DNA of 64,000 nt from NCBI RefSeq assembly GCF_963583255.1, contig NC_084807.1, positions 19,848,072 through 19,912,071 of the forward strand, given 5' to 3'. The position numbers and the translations under genes are program-made. Source of the stretch: Pyrus communis. Taxonomy: Eukaryota; Streptophyta; Magnoliopsida; Rosales; Rosaceae. The notes beneath the pieces are model-generated. The model had not been told where the DNA came from. It saw only the letters and a list, made by a program, of their open reading frames with translations, and made no database searches. Positions 47,561 through 58,200 of the stretch are shown here, piece by piece. The stretch's first letter is position 1; each line of letters begins with the position of its first letter.

Positions 47561-48399
47561 TTAAAAACCCTATAACTTTCAATTCCAGCCACTTCACTTC
47601 GCCCATTATGACCTCAGCTTGCCGTGTTATTTTATCAAGCTTCAATTACTGTATCTGCTTTGCACCAACAGCGTACTGAACCAGTCGAGGTTTGTTTGAC
47701 TCGAAATCCTTTTCAAGCTCAGAAGCAACGGCCAATCTCTAATGTTGAAGTTTGACAATTTGACGGTCAAGGTTTGCTTTTATTGCCTCAAGCTCTGATC
47801 AGATAGTTTCTTGAGCGACCATTGGGTCGTCCTCTGCCTGAAGAGCTTTCTAAAAACTAGTGAAATATTGTTGCATTCATTCCAGGACAGATGACATGTG
47901 AACAACATATTCATTGCTCAACAAGTCGTCGGATGCAAGGTTGTTCAAGCACTCACCCACAGAGTCGAGACCTTTGCATTGTAGGATTTACGAGGTTGAG
48001 AGAAACAAAAGTTCCTGTAGCTTGGAGAGGGCACAGAAAGCCCAGCCATCCCTGAAGCGCAGGAGAGAAGGGCCTCGACTTCCCATGAAGACTGCACAGA
48101 AAAGAGTTGTTAGAAAAAGAGAATTCAAAAGGATGATAGAGAATGAAGTTGTTTAAGACCTGCTGATAAGAGACTTCGGCCATATTTGCTGGTTCGTTGG
48201 TCGAACCTAGAGAGCTTAATGACCAAGCCCAATGTTTAAGACAGCTTTTCAATTCGTGAGGCCGATAAAGGTTATCTACGTTTGATGGCCACCGAGGTGG
48301 CCAGGAAATATAAATAACGCTCTTTGGCATATAGAATTTTCAGTGAAATGAGCGATTGGGCACCTGGCATTTAATGTTCTTTCTTGGTTTAGAATTCCA
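47561..48399. other. post-integrase region of element A
   Basis: No clear plus-strand frame. On the minus strand it may hold the last exons of the antisense PMD gene, but I could not fix them. A 125-codon minus frame (47953-48330) has no recognised motif. Confidence 0.4.
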
Positions 48400-50953
48400 A
48401 CGCAGAACCTAATAAAAGACAATGATGATGAGTCTTACAAAGGTCGTGGTAACCTCTTGAGGAGGGATACTGAGGTTCTGGTCATTGGGATAAGCTAGCA
48501 TCTTTGCTGTCATTTCTGGTTCAACAAGAGGCGCCACCTCATGTCCTAGACTTACTTCGACCTCTTGGGGGTCGACCTGGCCGACCACCTCGACTGCCGA
48601 TTGAGAATCACTTTGCGGTGATGCAACACCTTTGCCTTTGTCCAAAGGCAAAGGGTTTGTCGTCAGTGGTTCAACCTGTCGAGGGTACCTTGCCTTCATT
48701 CTCTTGATTATGAAAGAAGATCGTTTGTTAGTATAGAAACTTGGCCAATATGAAAGATGACATTATTAAAGGGAAAACATTATTAAAAGGGATTATCTTA
48801 CCTCTTTTTCCAAGACAATCATTGGATTCTTTGGATTAAAGGGAAAGTTTTGCTTGGTCATGGCTGCCTCAAAAATAACAGCTGCTGGGCCTACGTCGAC
48901 ATAGGTAATGGCCAGCTTTGGGGGTGCAAGTTCTTTGACCATAAGGGAAGTAACCAGTTTAAATTCGATCGTGGCTTACGCGGTGGGTCCAGTTATGGTT
49001 AATTGAGTAATGGACGGGATTGAAGGGTTTAGCGATATTGTTGCCAAGGCCTGGATGGCCGAAGAAGGAAGATGAGTACTAGGAGTAGCTGTTCTTGTGG
49101 TCTGGTTGGAAATAACATGAATCTCCTGTTCTTCCTTCTTTGCTAATTTCTTGACCCGTTTTTGCGGTCGGGCAACGTTACCAGCTGTCTCTACCTCTAG
49201 CGAGGCCTTTTGTTTGGTTTTGTCAATGCAAAGGTTGCAGCCTTTTTTGGAGGAAGGGCGAGCCTTTTCTTGGCGGCGACCATTGCAACTACATCAGCTC
49301 GCCTTATCAAACGACCACCTAGAAAAGCTAAACTTGAGTTAGATAAAAGTTTGAATAAGCAAGCAAAGAAATAACAGAAGTAAAAGATATTTACCTTGAG
49401 CCATTTGTTTCGATTTTGAAGCAAGTGTCTTCTTTGGCCGGTTGCCAAAACGTTTCTTTGAAACTTCCTCGACTGAAGTACCAAAGAAATCCTTGATGTA
49501 GGCATCCCACTAATCGACGAAGGTGCTGGTATATTGGGTTTCTAGGGTGGTCGGCCAAAGATGGAATTTGGCACACCGATCTTGAAATTTCTTCTCCATT
49601 TCATCCCATTCCCTCCCCGAGGAACCAGAGATGTGCTATCGGATCAAGAGTGAGCGAGAAGTGAGAAATTGCGCGAGGCAACCTTGAAGATAGCCCAATT
49701 GAGGAGCTAGACTTTATAGCTTCCTGGTCGAGCCTCACAATTGTAGGGGAAATCACGAGCTAAGGTGAATGATCTCCAAGATCGTCGAAGGTCGACTTCC
49801 TCTACTTCCTCCCATGCCGACGTTGGAAGGTTGATGGAAGATGGGTATGCCTGACGATAGTAGATCAGGAACTCGTCATCTAACAGGTCCTCAAGGTCGA
49901 AGAAATATTTAAAGATCTATTCGACTTAGTGAGTAGAAACTGGGCGTGAGGCCAACTGAAGACCCATCACTTCAGAGGAATTAAAGCTTGGGATTTATGG
50001 CCTCAATGTCGATAAGTAGATTTGTAGCCAGAGTTGGAAGACTTAAAGCAAGCCGTTCTGGCAAGGGTTGATCTTCCTGATGGAGGCCTCAACCAAGCAT
50101 TTAGTCAGATTGGCAAGAATGGCCGAGCTAAGGGCCAAGACATGGCCACTAGCTAGATCTTTGGCCACCAACATGTTCTCGGCCAAACACTTGTTCAACC
50201 TGGTACAAAAAATGTATTTATTATACCAATAAAATAAGAAGACCTCATGTTCTCCTTTTTTAAGCTCTTCTTCTTCGGAACCAGCGAAGTGGTTGATGAA
50301 GGTGTTGTAGTTGAAGAAGTTCTTATGCAGTTTTTGCACGTCTTCTTTCGACGACCTTTAATCTTTCTTCAAAACTTCAATGGCACGTTTGTCGAAGACT
50401 GTCATCAAATCTAGGTTGAATTTGTACCTGAAAAAAGCAATGTTGACTGGGAAACTGAAGGGAGAGGTGCCAAGTGTAGCTGTGATGTCCAGTACAGTGG
50501 GATCTATGAGGCCGAAGGGAAGGACCATCGTGTTAGTGGCTCAGCACCAGAAACTCAGGGCGGCCATCATGAGCTCTTGGTTTATGTTTATCTCGATGGT
50601 CGAGAGTTTGATGGCATCAAAGATCCTGAGAGTTCTCCACTCATCACCCAAGCGTGGTTCCATTCAAGTGACCCAAGCAACCCATGTTGCAGTTGTCGAG
50701 GGCCAGACTCCTTGGGGTTTCGTCGACTCCCACTTTAACCAATCATACCCTTGGAATAAGGGTTTCAAGTAGTGGGCCTTCAGCATATCGGTAATGACTT
50801 CTAGGATGTCATCCTTGAAACGTGGGCTGAGGATTTAGTGGGTAGCACTCGAATCACCGTCAAATTGGAGGTTTTGATGGTATTCCGGTCAATAAAATCT
50901 TGGCACTTGTCGCATTCCTCGGTGAGCTTGGTGATGAAAGTTCTTCTAGCCAT
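48400..50953 (-). pseudogene. antisense plant mobile domain (PMD) gene in element A, decayed, with introns
   Basis: Reads against the retroelement from ATG 50953 (MARRTFITKLTEECDK). A frameshift near 50870 is followed by FKDDILEVITDMLKAHYL and LKWESTKPQGVWPSTTA. The core AALSFWC, PFGLIDPTVLDITATLG (about 50475-50560) and EEEELKKGEHEVFLFYWYNK (about 50217-50276) are what I recognise as the PMD (aminotransferase-like) signature. Then LDDEFLIYYRQAYPSSINLP appears near 49880. Stops break it, for example near 50540, 50357 and 50043. At least one intron is visible: 49319-49394, GT...AG on the minus strand; a second probably covers 48703-48801. PMD genes are known both as plant nuclear proteins (MAIN, MAIL1) and as passengers of transposons. 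It can no longer make a full protein. Confidence 0.78.
49319..49394 (-). other. 76-bp intron in the antisense PMD gene
   Basis: Donor CTCAAG|GTAAATATC and acceptor GCTTTTCTAG|GTGGTCG on the minus strand. The interior is T-rich, as in plant introns. Removing it joins MAQ to GGRLIRRADVVAM. Confidence 0.6.
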
Positions 50954-51495
50954 TGATGAAGACTTGAAGGTTTTCTAGGTTTCAAGATTTGGTTTCTTTT
51001 TTGGGTTGATAGCAAGTGACAAGAAATTCTAGAGATTTGAAAGTGTAAAAGGTCAAGTGAATTTAAACTGGGTATTTATAGGTGTTTGGGAAGAAGATCA
51101 ACAGTTTAATTTTAAACAATGAGAGGTAAATTTGACCAAGGAGTTTTGAAATCATGAGGGATATTTGAAAATCCAGGTGAAGAGGTCGAAAAGCTCGCGA
51201 ATTGAGGATGCACGATCGTATGTGATGGGGAGGTTTATGGCGATGGGACATTTCAATGCCTCCACGCTTCGAACGTCATTATTGAAGAAGAACATGTGGG
51301 CTGGGGAACTGCCACGTGGCAGGAAATCTGACAGGTTTAAAGATCGTGCAATGGTGTCTAATAAATGCGCTTGGATGGTTGGAGTATTCGAGGCTTTTCA
51401 GTATCCTCTGGTATACTAAAAGGAATATGCTAAGGGTTTATTTCGCTTCTTCAAGTCGAGGCTCGGCCAAGACTTCTAGGCCAAAGACCTCAGAA

Positions 51496-51507
51496 GCGAG
51501 GGGGCAA
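51496..51507 (+). other. polypurine tract of element A
   Basis: GCGAGGGGGCAA directly before the 3' LTR. Confidence 0.8.
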
Positions 51508-52591
51508 TGTTTGGGCCTAAAATACTATTTTGGGCGAAGTTTAGAGTCATTCTTGGCTCTGTAGCGTTCATCTAGAATCTTGTTATGGGCTGTCTAGTCA
51601 AGGTTGGCTGAATCTTATTACAAAGAGGTTTGGTTTGGATAAAGGTGAGTTAGTCGAATCTTAGTGTAACAAGGAGTCTCGAGGGTAAGGTTGCTAAGAA
51701 TTAGGGGATGAATCTGGTTTGTTAAAGAGCTCAGTCAAGTCCTATAGAGATTAGGATTGGCCGAAAACTAATTGGATTGGGTTGAGGAGTTCTAATCCTA
51801 GTCCATTTCTAGTTTGGCCATGAGGGGATTCGTTGCTATAAATAGATAAGGCAGTGCATCATTCAAACCCCCTCCAATTCAACATACAAATTGCCCTGGG
51901 CAAAGCTTCTCAACAACCTTTGAGATTTTATTCTCTCCCCTTTTCTTGTCGCCAAGACATCTTCAGTTTGGATAAACAGCACTGGAGTCGTAGAATTAGT
52001 CGATTAAGGAGCACCTTCGGTTTGGATAAACAACACTGCTTCGAGACCCAATGGTTATTTATCCAAGTCTCAGTCGATACGAATTTTCGAGTCCTTGTTG
52101 GTAAAGGTCATCTCATCAGCCTTCTCGGCGAAATGAGGTGTTACAGGTTACTAGGCTCGGCACGTTGAACACCAAGTTGTTTTATGATTGCATATTCACA
52201 AGTACACTTTAAAGTTCGGCATTCCGACGGCCGAACCACATTTACCATCAAGACATACATCTCTTTCGAGTATTTGTGTCCATATAGTTTGGTGCTAGTT
52301 TGACGTGCTTATACTCTCACGAATATAATCACCGTGACCGAACTCAGTGCCAATGATTTGTGAACTAAGTCTTTAGGCTCTAGAACCCGAAGGTCGAGAC
52401 GTGCTCCTTCCTCGGTTGTAGTTGCAAGATCAAGAAGTTAGCAACGCGCTCAACGTGACATCAGTATATTTTAGTCCCCGGCCGAGCTTAGCCACCAAGT
52501 TGGCATGCCCCATACATAACCGAATAACGTAGTTAGCTCATTAGTTACTCAACTTCTGCGCCACTAGGCTTGGTAGTTTTTAGGATAAACA
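51508..52591 (+). repeat. 3' LTR of element A, 1,084 bp
   Basis: TGTTTGGGCC to GATAAACA. A TATA-like CTATAAATAG lies at 51836-51845. In the 5' LTR the corresponding stretch reads CTATTATAACTAG. Confidence 0.9.
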
Positions 52592-52596
52592 AGCTT

Positions 52597-53855
52597 CTAA
52601 AATTTTTATTATTTAATAAGAAACTAGCATCGAATATCTTTATTGTTAAAGCCTTTCATTCTCCCGACCGCTATCTCCCCACCCCCTGGACTGATTCCCT
52701 CGAGGCCAGTGACCCCCAGCCACCACCTTCTCTCTCTCTTTCATAGATTCTAAAAGCACGTTGTGCTTTTTCATGAAGCGTTTACCTAAAAAACTATAAA
52801 AGCTGATGAAATGGTTGAATTGTGACATTTTCCCATTAAGTCTTTGCGTATGTCTTACTTAAAAATATATATCACTTTCTCCCTATCGCCAGCAATGTCT
52901 GAACATATAAATTGGTTAGGGAAACTTTTAGAGGTCTCTCTACTAATCATTGAAGCTCCCTGAAATCCTAGACTCAAATCATTATATTTTGTTCATGACA
53001 AATGACAGGGCAACCAATTTATACTTTAGTTACTAACCGGCATTCATTCTTACGAGGTTTTGATAACCATATCTTTTTCTTTCCTTTTCAAAATTTTCTA
53101 TTGCGGTTGCTGTTGGGAGAAAGTAATTTGTTTAACACAAATATAGTATTAAAGAACGTTCTTTGTCGGTAGTGCACTTATATAATCATAAAGATGGAAC
53201 GCGAGCAGGTTTTGAGATTTAAAGGGATGTAATTAACTAATTCTGCGCCTCTTTCAAGTTCGATTACTAGGTTAGACTAATTAATTGAAATATGATTTAT
53301 TCACCATCTTGTTAATTTTTAGAATGAAATGGTTTGAAGCGTGTTTTACCTTATCTGATTAGCAATAGTCATTGATTATCGGTGATGGATCTAAGGATAA
53401 TTTCTTTTAATTTGATTAGTGGTTGGATGAACTTATCATTAGTCCTTTTTTTTTATTTTTTTTTATTTTTATTTTTTTTTCAATCTGCGATCATTTTTTC
53501 TACAACTCCTCCTTGATTTCAAATGTTATTCACGCTTGGAGCTGTTTTTTAATCGATTATTTGTAACTTTATTTTCATTTGTAGTGCAACACGCCTTCCT
53601 CTCCCTTTAACTATTAAAGATGATAAGATGATATGGGATCCATCTTATATCGGCCAATTTCATTTTCTTTTGGTTATGATATTCTTCAAAATAAAATTCA
53701 TTTTATTTAAAGATGGAGTTCTCAACCTAGAATGGCACTGAAATTTTGATTTGGCGGACTTTTTAATGATAAAAACTTCTCACTGAAATTTGGACGTGGT
53801 TCGCTTGTTAAATTGGTACTTCCCCTACTATTTTCAGATTCTTTGACTATGTTTT
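52597..53855. other. intergenic DNA, no gene seen
   Basis: AT-rich with T-runs at 53447-53480. No domain or transposon ends recognised. Confidence 0.5.
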
Positions 53856-53996
53856 AGGACGCATCTGTGGATAAGCCTTTTTTTAACTACACAATATTTA
53901 GCTTTTGCGGGTCTTTTTATTGTTGCTACTATTTGGAAAGCACACAATAAATTTATTTTTGATATAAAAGAACATATTTACGAGCTAAAGGATGAA
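53856..53996 (+). pseudogene. possible LINE (L1-type) fragment
   Basis: A short plus-strand frame reads LFLTTQYLAFAGLFIVATIW followed by KAHNKFIFDIKEH. The pattern of aromatic WxIWKxxNxxIF is usual in the C-terminal part of plant L1 ORF2. The match is short and no reverse transcriptase or poly-A tail was found, so this is tentative. Confidence 0.3.
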
Positions 53997-54003
53997 AGAA
54001 TGA

Positions 54004-54230
54004 GGGCTCGTTTGGATATGCTTTTAAAATGGTTGAAAGCACTTTTAGAGAAAATGTTCATAGGTTCCAGAAGCATTTTAAGTGATTTCTACAAGAAACA
54101 CCACTTATGTGTTTATTCCAAGAAGCACTTTAAGTGCTTTTTCAAAATTTATTAGCATTTTTATTAAAGATTATTTCCAAAAAGATTTTCATAAAAAGTA
54201 GTCATTTTAAAAGCACATCCAAACGAACTC
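54004..54230. mobile_element. MITE with ~30-bp inverted ends
   Basis: Left end GGGCTCGTTTGGATATGC and right end, AGAGTTCGTTTGGATGTGC on the minus strand, both followed by TTTTAAAATG. The trinucleotide tga flanks it (54001-54003, 54231-54233), so a Harbinger-like origin is possible. The interior repeats AAGCACTTTAAGTGCTT, a palindrome. Confidence 0.7.
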
Positions 54231-54240
54231 TGAATTAGTA

Positions 54241-54303
54241 TCGAACTCGTTGTCATTTTTGAGATTCAAACCTACACTTCTCACTTATAAGTGAAGAGAA
54301 ATA
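54241..54303. repeat. paralogue of the hAT insertion site at 17.6 kb
   Basis: TTTTTGAGATTC, CTCACTTATAAG and AAGAGAA occur here in one run. At 17.6-18.6 kb the same run is split by the hAT-like element. It is part of a dispersed repeat of unknown type. Confidence 0.6.
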
Positions 54304-54531
54304 CAACAAAATAATAGTAATAAGTAACAACTTGCCCATTTGTTTACTATTACAAAAATCATGCAAGGGTATAAATCAAAATAACCTATTGCCTATATGC
54401 ATGACCCCTAAAAACTCTGGCTCAGTGAAGCTTGGGAGTTCCAAATTGTTACCTACAATTTCACGATACCCTTTTTTTTTAATGCGCCGCTTCAATGTGG
54501 CGAAATAAAAATTAACAGTCTTGTGCAGAAA

Positions 54532-54754
54532 TGTTGGCCTGAGTCAATATCTAAGCCCAAACAGAATTGTGATTATTTTTCTTTTTTTTTAAGAAGATTT
54601 CCTATTGTACGTAGATTAGGAGTTATTTCCCAATTGTAGTAGATTAGGATTTTATTTTCCTTGCCTTACAAGAACTGTATCTATATAAATATGTGCCTAT
54701 ACACAATACATAACCGAAATTTTCATAAGCTCTACCTCTGTATATAATTTAACA
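54532..54754. mobile_element. possible short solo LTR
   Basis: TGTTGGCCTGAG to ATTTAACA, 223 bp, flanked by agaaa on the left and gaaat on the right, which overlap in a shared agaaat. Contains a TATA-like CTATATAAATA. Start and end look like a copia-type LTR, but there is no second copy in the window. Confidence 0.42.
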
Positions 54755-55080
54755 GAAATCCATTAGCCTTGACAAAGGCCTTCAATTCTATGAAAATTAA
54801 AAAATCAATAAAAGTACTCACGGTGTCTGGGTTGTAAACGTTGAAAGTTTTTGAGTAATTGTTGGCAAATATGCACTCAACAAAATTGTTTTATGTTTTA
54901 GGGACAAACACCTAATGTTCTTGAGAGCTATGAAATTCAATAGAAAACCTACCAATTCAAACTGTTCGGGCTAGTTTGACTAGGTCATTTTTGGCTTGCG
55001 GTTCTGATTTTACAAACCCTCGGTGAGCAGAATCAAACTGCAAACAATACAATCTATATAATATAATATAGTTTATTAAA

Positions 55081-55201
55081 CGACATTGTTATTAGCACTC
55101 CAAAAATCTCATTCTACACTCCTCACAAGTGTATTTTTCTTTTTAATTATAGAAAGTTTGGAGAGCAAAATGAGATTTTTGGAGTGCTAATAACAATTCC
55201 C
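55081..55201. mobile_element. palindromic MITE, copy 2, with target duplication
   Basis: Same family as 14156-14276. Left ATTGTTATTAGCACTCC and right GGAGTGCTAATAACAAT pair perfectly over 17 bp. The 8-bp word ttattaaa flanks it (55073-55080, 55202-55209), which suggests a hAT-type source. Confidence 0.85.
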
Positions 55202-55297
55202 TTATTAAATTTTACTACTTATGTTTCCCTGCGCCTTGTACCCTGCCAAACGTTTGTTGTTGCTGTTTTGATGGTACTTTATATTTGTTGAAACTAT

Positions 55298-58200
55298 CAC
55301 TACTACATGTGGGACAAAATAAGTTTGTTGCGCAAAACCTTGTGCGATGAAATTGTGGTCGTGCATGGTTCATCGCGCAAAGCTCGTGAAGATAGGTTTT
55401 GCGCGACGAAATATTTTGCCGCGCAAAGATTTTTTGTTTTTTAATTTTTAATTAAATTAAATTAATTTAATGTTTTGAGCGACGAAATATTTTATCGCAC
55501 AAGGTTTTTGACTTTTTGTTTTATTATTTTTCTCATATTAATTGTTTGTACGACGAAATATTTTTTGAATTTTTAGTGTTTTTAATTTAATTTAATTGTA
55601 TGATTTTATTTTTTTTAATTACTTTAATTTAAATTGACATATTCAAAATAAAATTACATAGGAAAAATAGTGATCAAATTATCCAATATATATAATATAT
55701 TCAAAATGTACACATAAATTAACAAAGTACAATAGTAAAATCATAATACAAGTCTATTGTGGTGGTAGTGGCGGGGAATATGGTTAGATAGCATCCTAAT
55801 CCTCAACTTTAGCCGACAAAGTCTCGACGATTCCCTACAAATAATGATAATAATACCGAAAATTGGCATAATCTCTCTTAAAATTGGTATACCCCAAATC
55901 CGACCCCAAACTCCACCCCTCACCTATACTCAACCCCAAACCCTTTACCAAACTCAAAATTAACTCAAAAAACATATATTAATGAACAAAAGATTAAAAT
56001 TTGGGGATAATATACCTTTTGGCAAGATTGAGAGTGAGTGAGAATGAGAGGGAGGAGGGAATGTGAGAGAATGAGAGGAGATAGTGAGAGAGAGATGAGA
56101 GAGTGACTGAGAGTGAGAGATAGTGAAGAGAGAGAGAGAATAGAGATTAAGTGAGAGGAGTGAGTGTGAGAGAGAGGGTTGGATTTGGGGAGAGGGAAAG
56201 AGAGAGGAGAGGTAAGAGAATAGAGAAAGACATTGAGAAAACTGTGGAGGAAATCATATCACCTTGTGTGACGAAGGATACAAGTTTGCGTGACGAAATA
56301 TTGGTCGTGCAAAGTCTTAAAAAAATTATAAAAAAAATTTTCCCGCGTTGCATTTTTGGGGCCCACCCAAATTTTTAGAGTTTTGCGCGATGACGGGTTG
56401 GTCGCGCAAAACTAGGATTGGTGGTGCAAAATCTTAAAAAAAGTTTTTTTCTTTTTTTTTTTTTAAATTTCCCGCGTCCCATTTTTGGCTCCCACCCAAA
56501 TTTAAGGATTTTGCGCGACAAAATATTGGTTCGTCACGCAAACTTTATAAAAATAATTTTTATAGATAATATAAAAGAAAATAATTTTATTTTACAATTT
56601 AAAATATATATAAATTAAAATAAATAAGGTTTAAGCGACCAAATGTGTATTCGTCCTACAAAGAAAATAATAAAAAAACTAGCATTTGCCTACACGCTTT
56701 GTGTGTATGAACACATTTTTTTAGAAAATGAGAAGGAGAGAGGGAGAGAGAATGTGGGGGGAGTGGGAGGTTTTTGTTTATGGTTTTTCTTTCTTTTTTT
56801 TTTTTTTGTTTTTTTTTAATTTTTAAATATCTGATGTAATGACCCGTTCCCAATTTTACGTTTTATATAATTTTAATATGTGAATTTACAAAAATGCCCT
56901 TTGAGGCAAATTGTTAACTTTTGTTGACTAGGGTGTAGTGTCACGTAAGGCTCTTTTTTGGCATATCCTCATAGTACTCGTCGCTACAAACATGTGGGTG
57001 CAAATGGAACGTGATTTGGAGTTATAGCGAAGGAGATGTTAACGTTTAAAGTTAGGGGCATTTTAGTAAATTGGTTATTTTCTAGAAAGCTCCAGATTTT
57101 TGGAACTTAATCTAGAAAGCCACGTTTGTGGCCCAGATTTAGAGAAAGAAGAAATGGACGGTTGGGAGAAAAGATAAAGGAGAGAAAGGAGGGGAGAAAC
57201 TGGACCAGTGAGGAAATGAGAGATGAGAGAGTGACCAATTAGAGAAGAGAGAAAGGAAGGAGAGGAGAAAGGAGGAAGAGGAGGGGAACCAAACTAGATC
57301 CCCCTTAACCTGTGAACCCAGTTGCGACCCATAGGTTTCTTCGGCGAAATTCATCATTGTTCTGATGGATTGAGCTAATCTACCACTTCCAATCATCATA
57401 TAGACCTTTCTTCTACCATTTATATATCAAATTTGAGGAGATTAGGTTCAAAATTGGGAAAAAATGAAACCGTGGGTGTCGTGAGATCCGTGGTTGAGAT
57501 CCAACAAATCTAAAATGCGTTCTTCCAATTACCACCACCATTAGACTCCCCCGGAGGTCTGGAACAAAGCCTATGCATTGGTTGGGGTGTTGGAGTTGTT
57601 TTGGAGTCGAATTAAGAACACCCAAATTTGAGGGTTTCCGATGGTTCGAGGCTATTTTCAGGTGTTTCATGGCCAAATTGGACTTCAGCCGAGGTACGAA
57701 AATTGCTCCCCTCACCAAGATCTACTTGCCTATAAAATTTGGTAATTTTTTAGAAATAGTTGAATTTTTCGACGAGTCGGGGCGTCCGACAGCCACCTGC
57801 AGCAGCGCATGGCCAGTGCACCGCTGATGCTATTTTACGCTAAATTGATATCTTGATCTCAGATTTGATATTCATATATGTGATTTGATTATTGTGAACC
57901 TAGTTTCATTATGGCGCATCACTTGATTATTATTTGAAGTGACGATCCGACCGTTGGATCGATATCAAACTTTAATACATTATAGTACGTAATATTTGAG
58001 GACATTAGGAACTTACGGATCGGAAATCCAATGTATAGAACTTCCCGAATTAAATTTGTAAGTTCATAAAATAAAACGTTAACCGCCACTTGAATTTGCA
58101 ATTGGCAGAGATCCAACTGTTAAATCGTAATGAAATTTTAGTATGATGTTTTAGAAGCATAATGTGGATCTTTGGAAGTTACTGATTGGAAATCTGAGAT

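Larger units (their letters stand above)
22113..52591 (+). mobile_element. element A: Tat-lineage Ty3/gypsy retrotransposon enlarged to 30.5 kb by nested insertions
   Basis: LTRs 22113-23257 and 51508-52591 (TGTTTGGGCC to AACA) are flanked by a perfect target duplication agctt (22108-22112, 52592-52596). A primer site follows the 5' LTR and a purine tract AGCGAGGGGGCAA ends at 51507. Reading along the plus strand there are a gag, a CHHC knuckle, protease, reverse transcriptase, a second RNase H-like segment, and integrase, all full of stops. Beyond integrase lies a 3.9-kb region with an antisense gene. The post-RT RNase H (MYFDGSSTST) and the antisense gene are features of the Tat lineage (established). 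The LTRs are visibly diverged, so A is much older than B. Without B, C and the repeated block, A would be about 13 kb. Confidence 0.88.
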
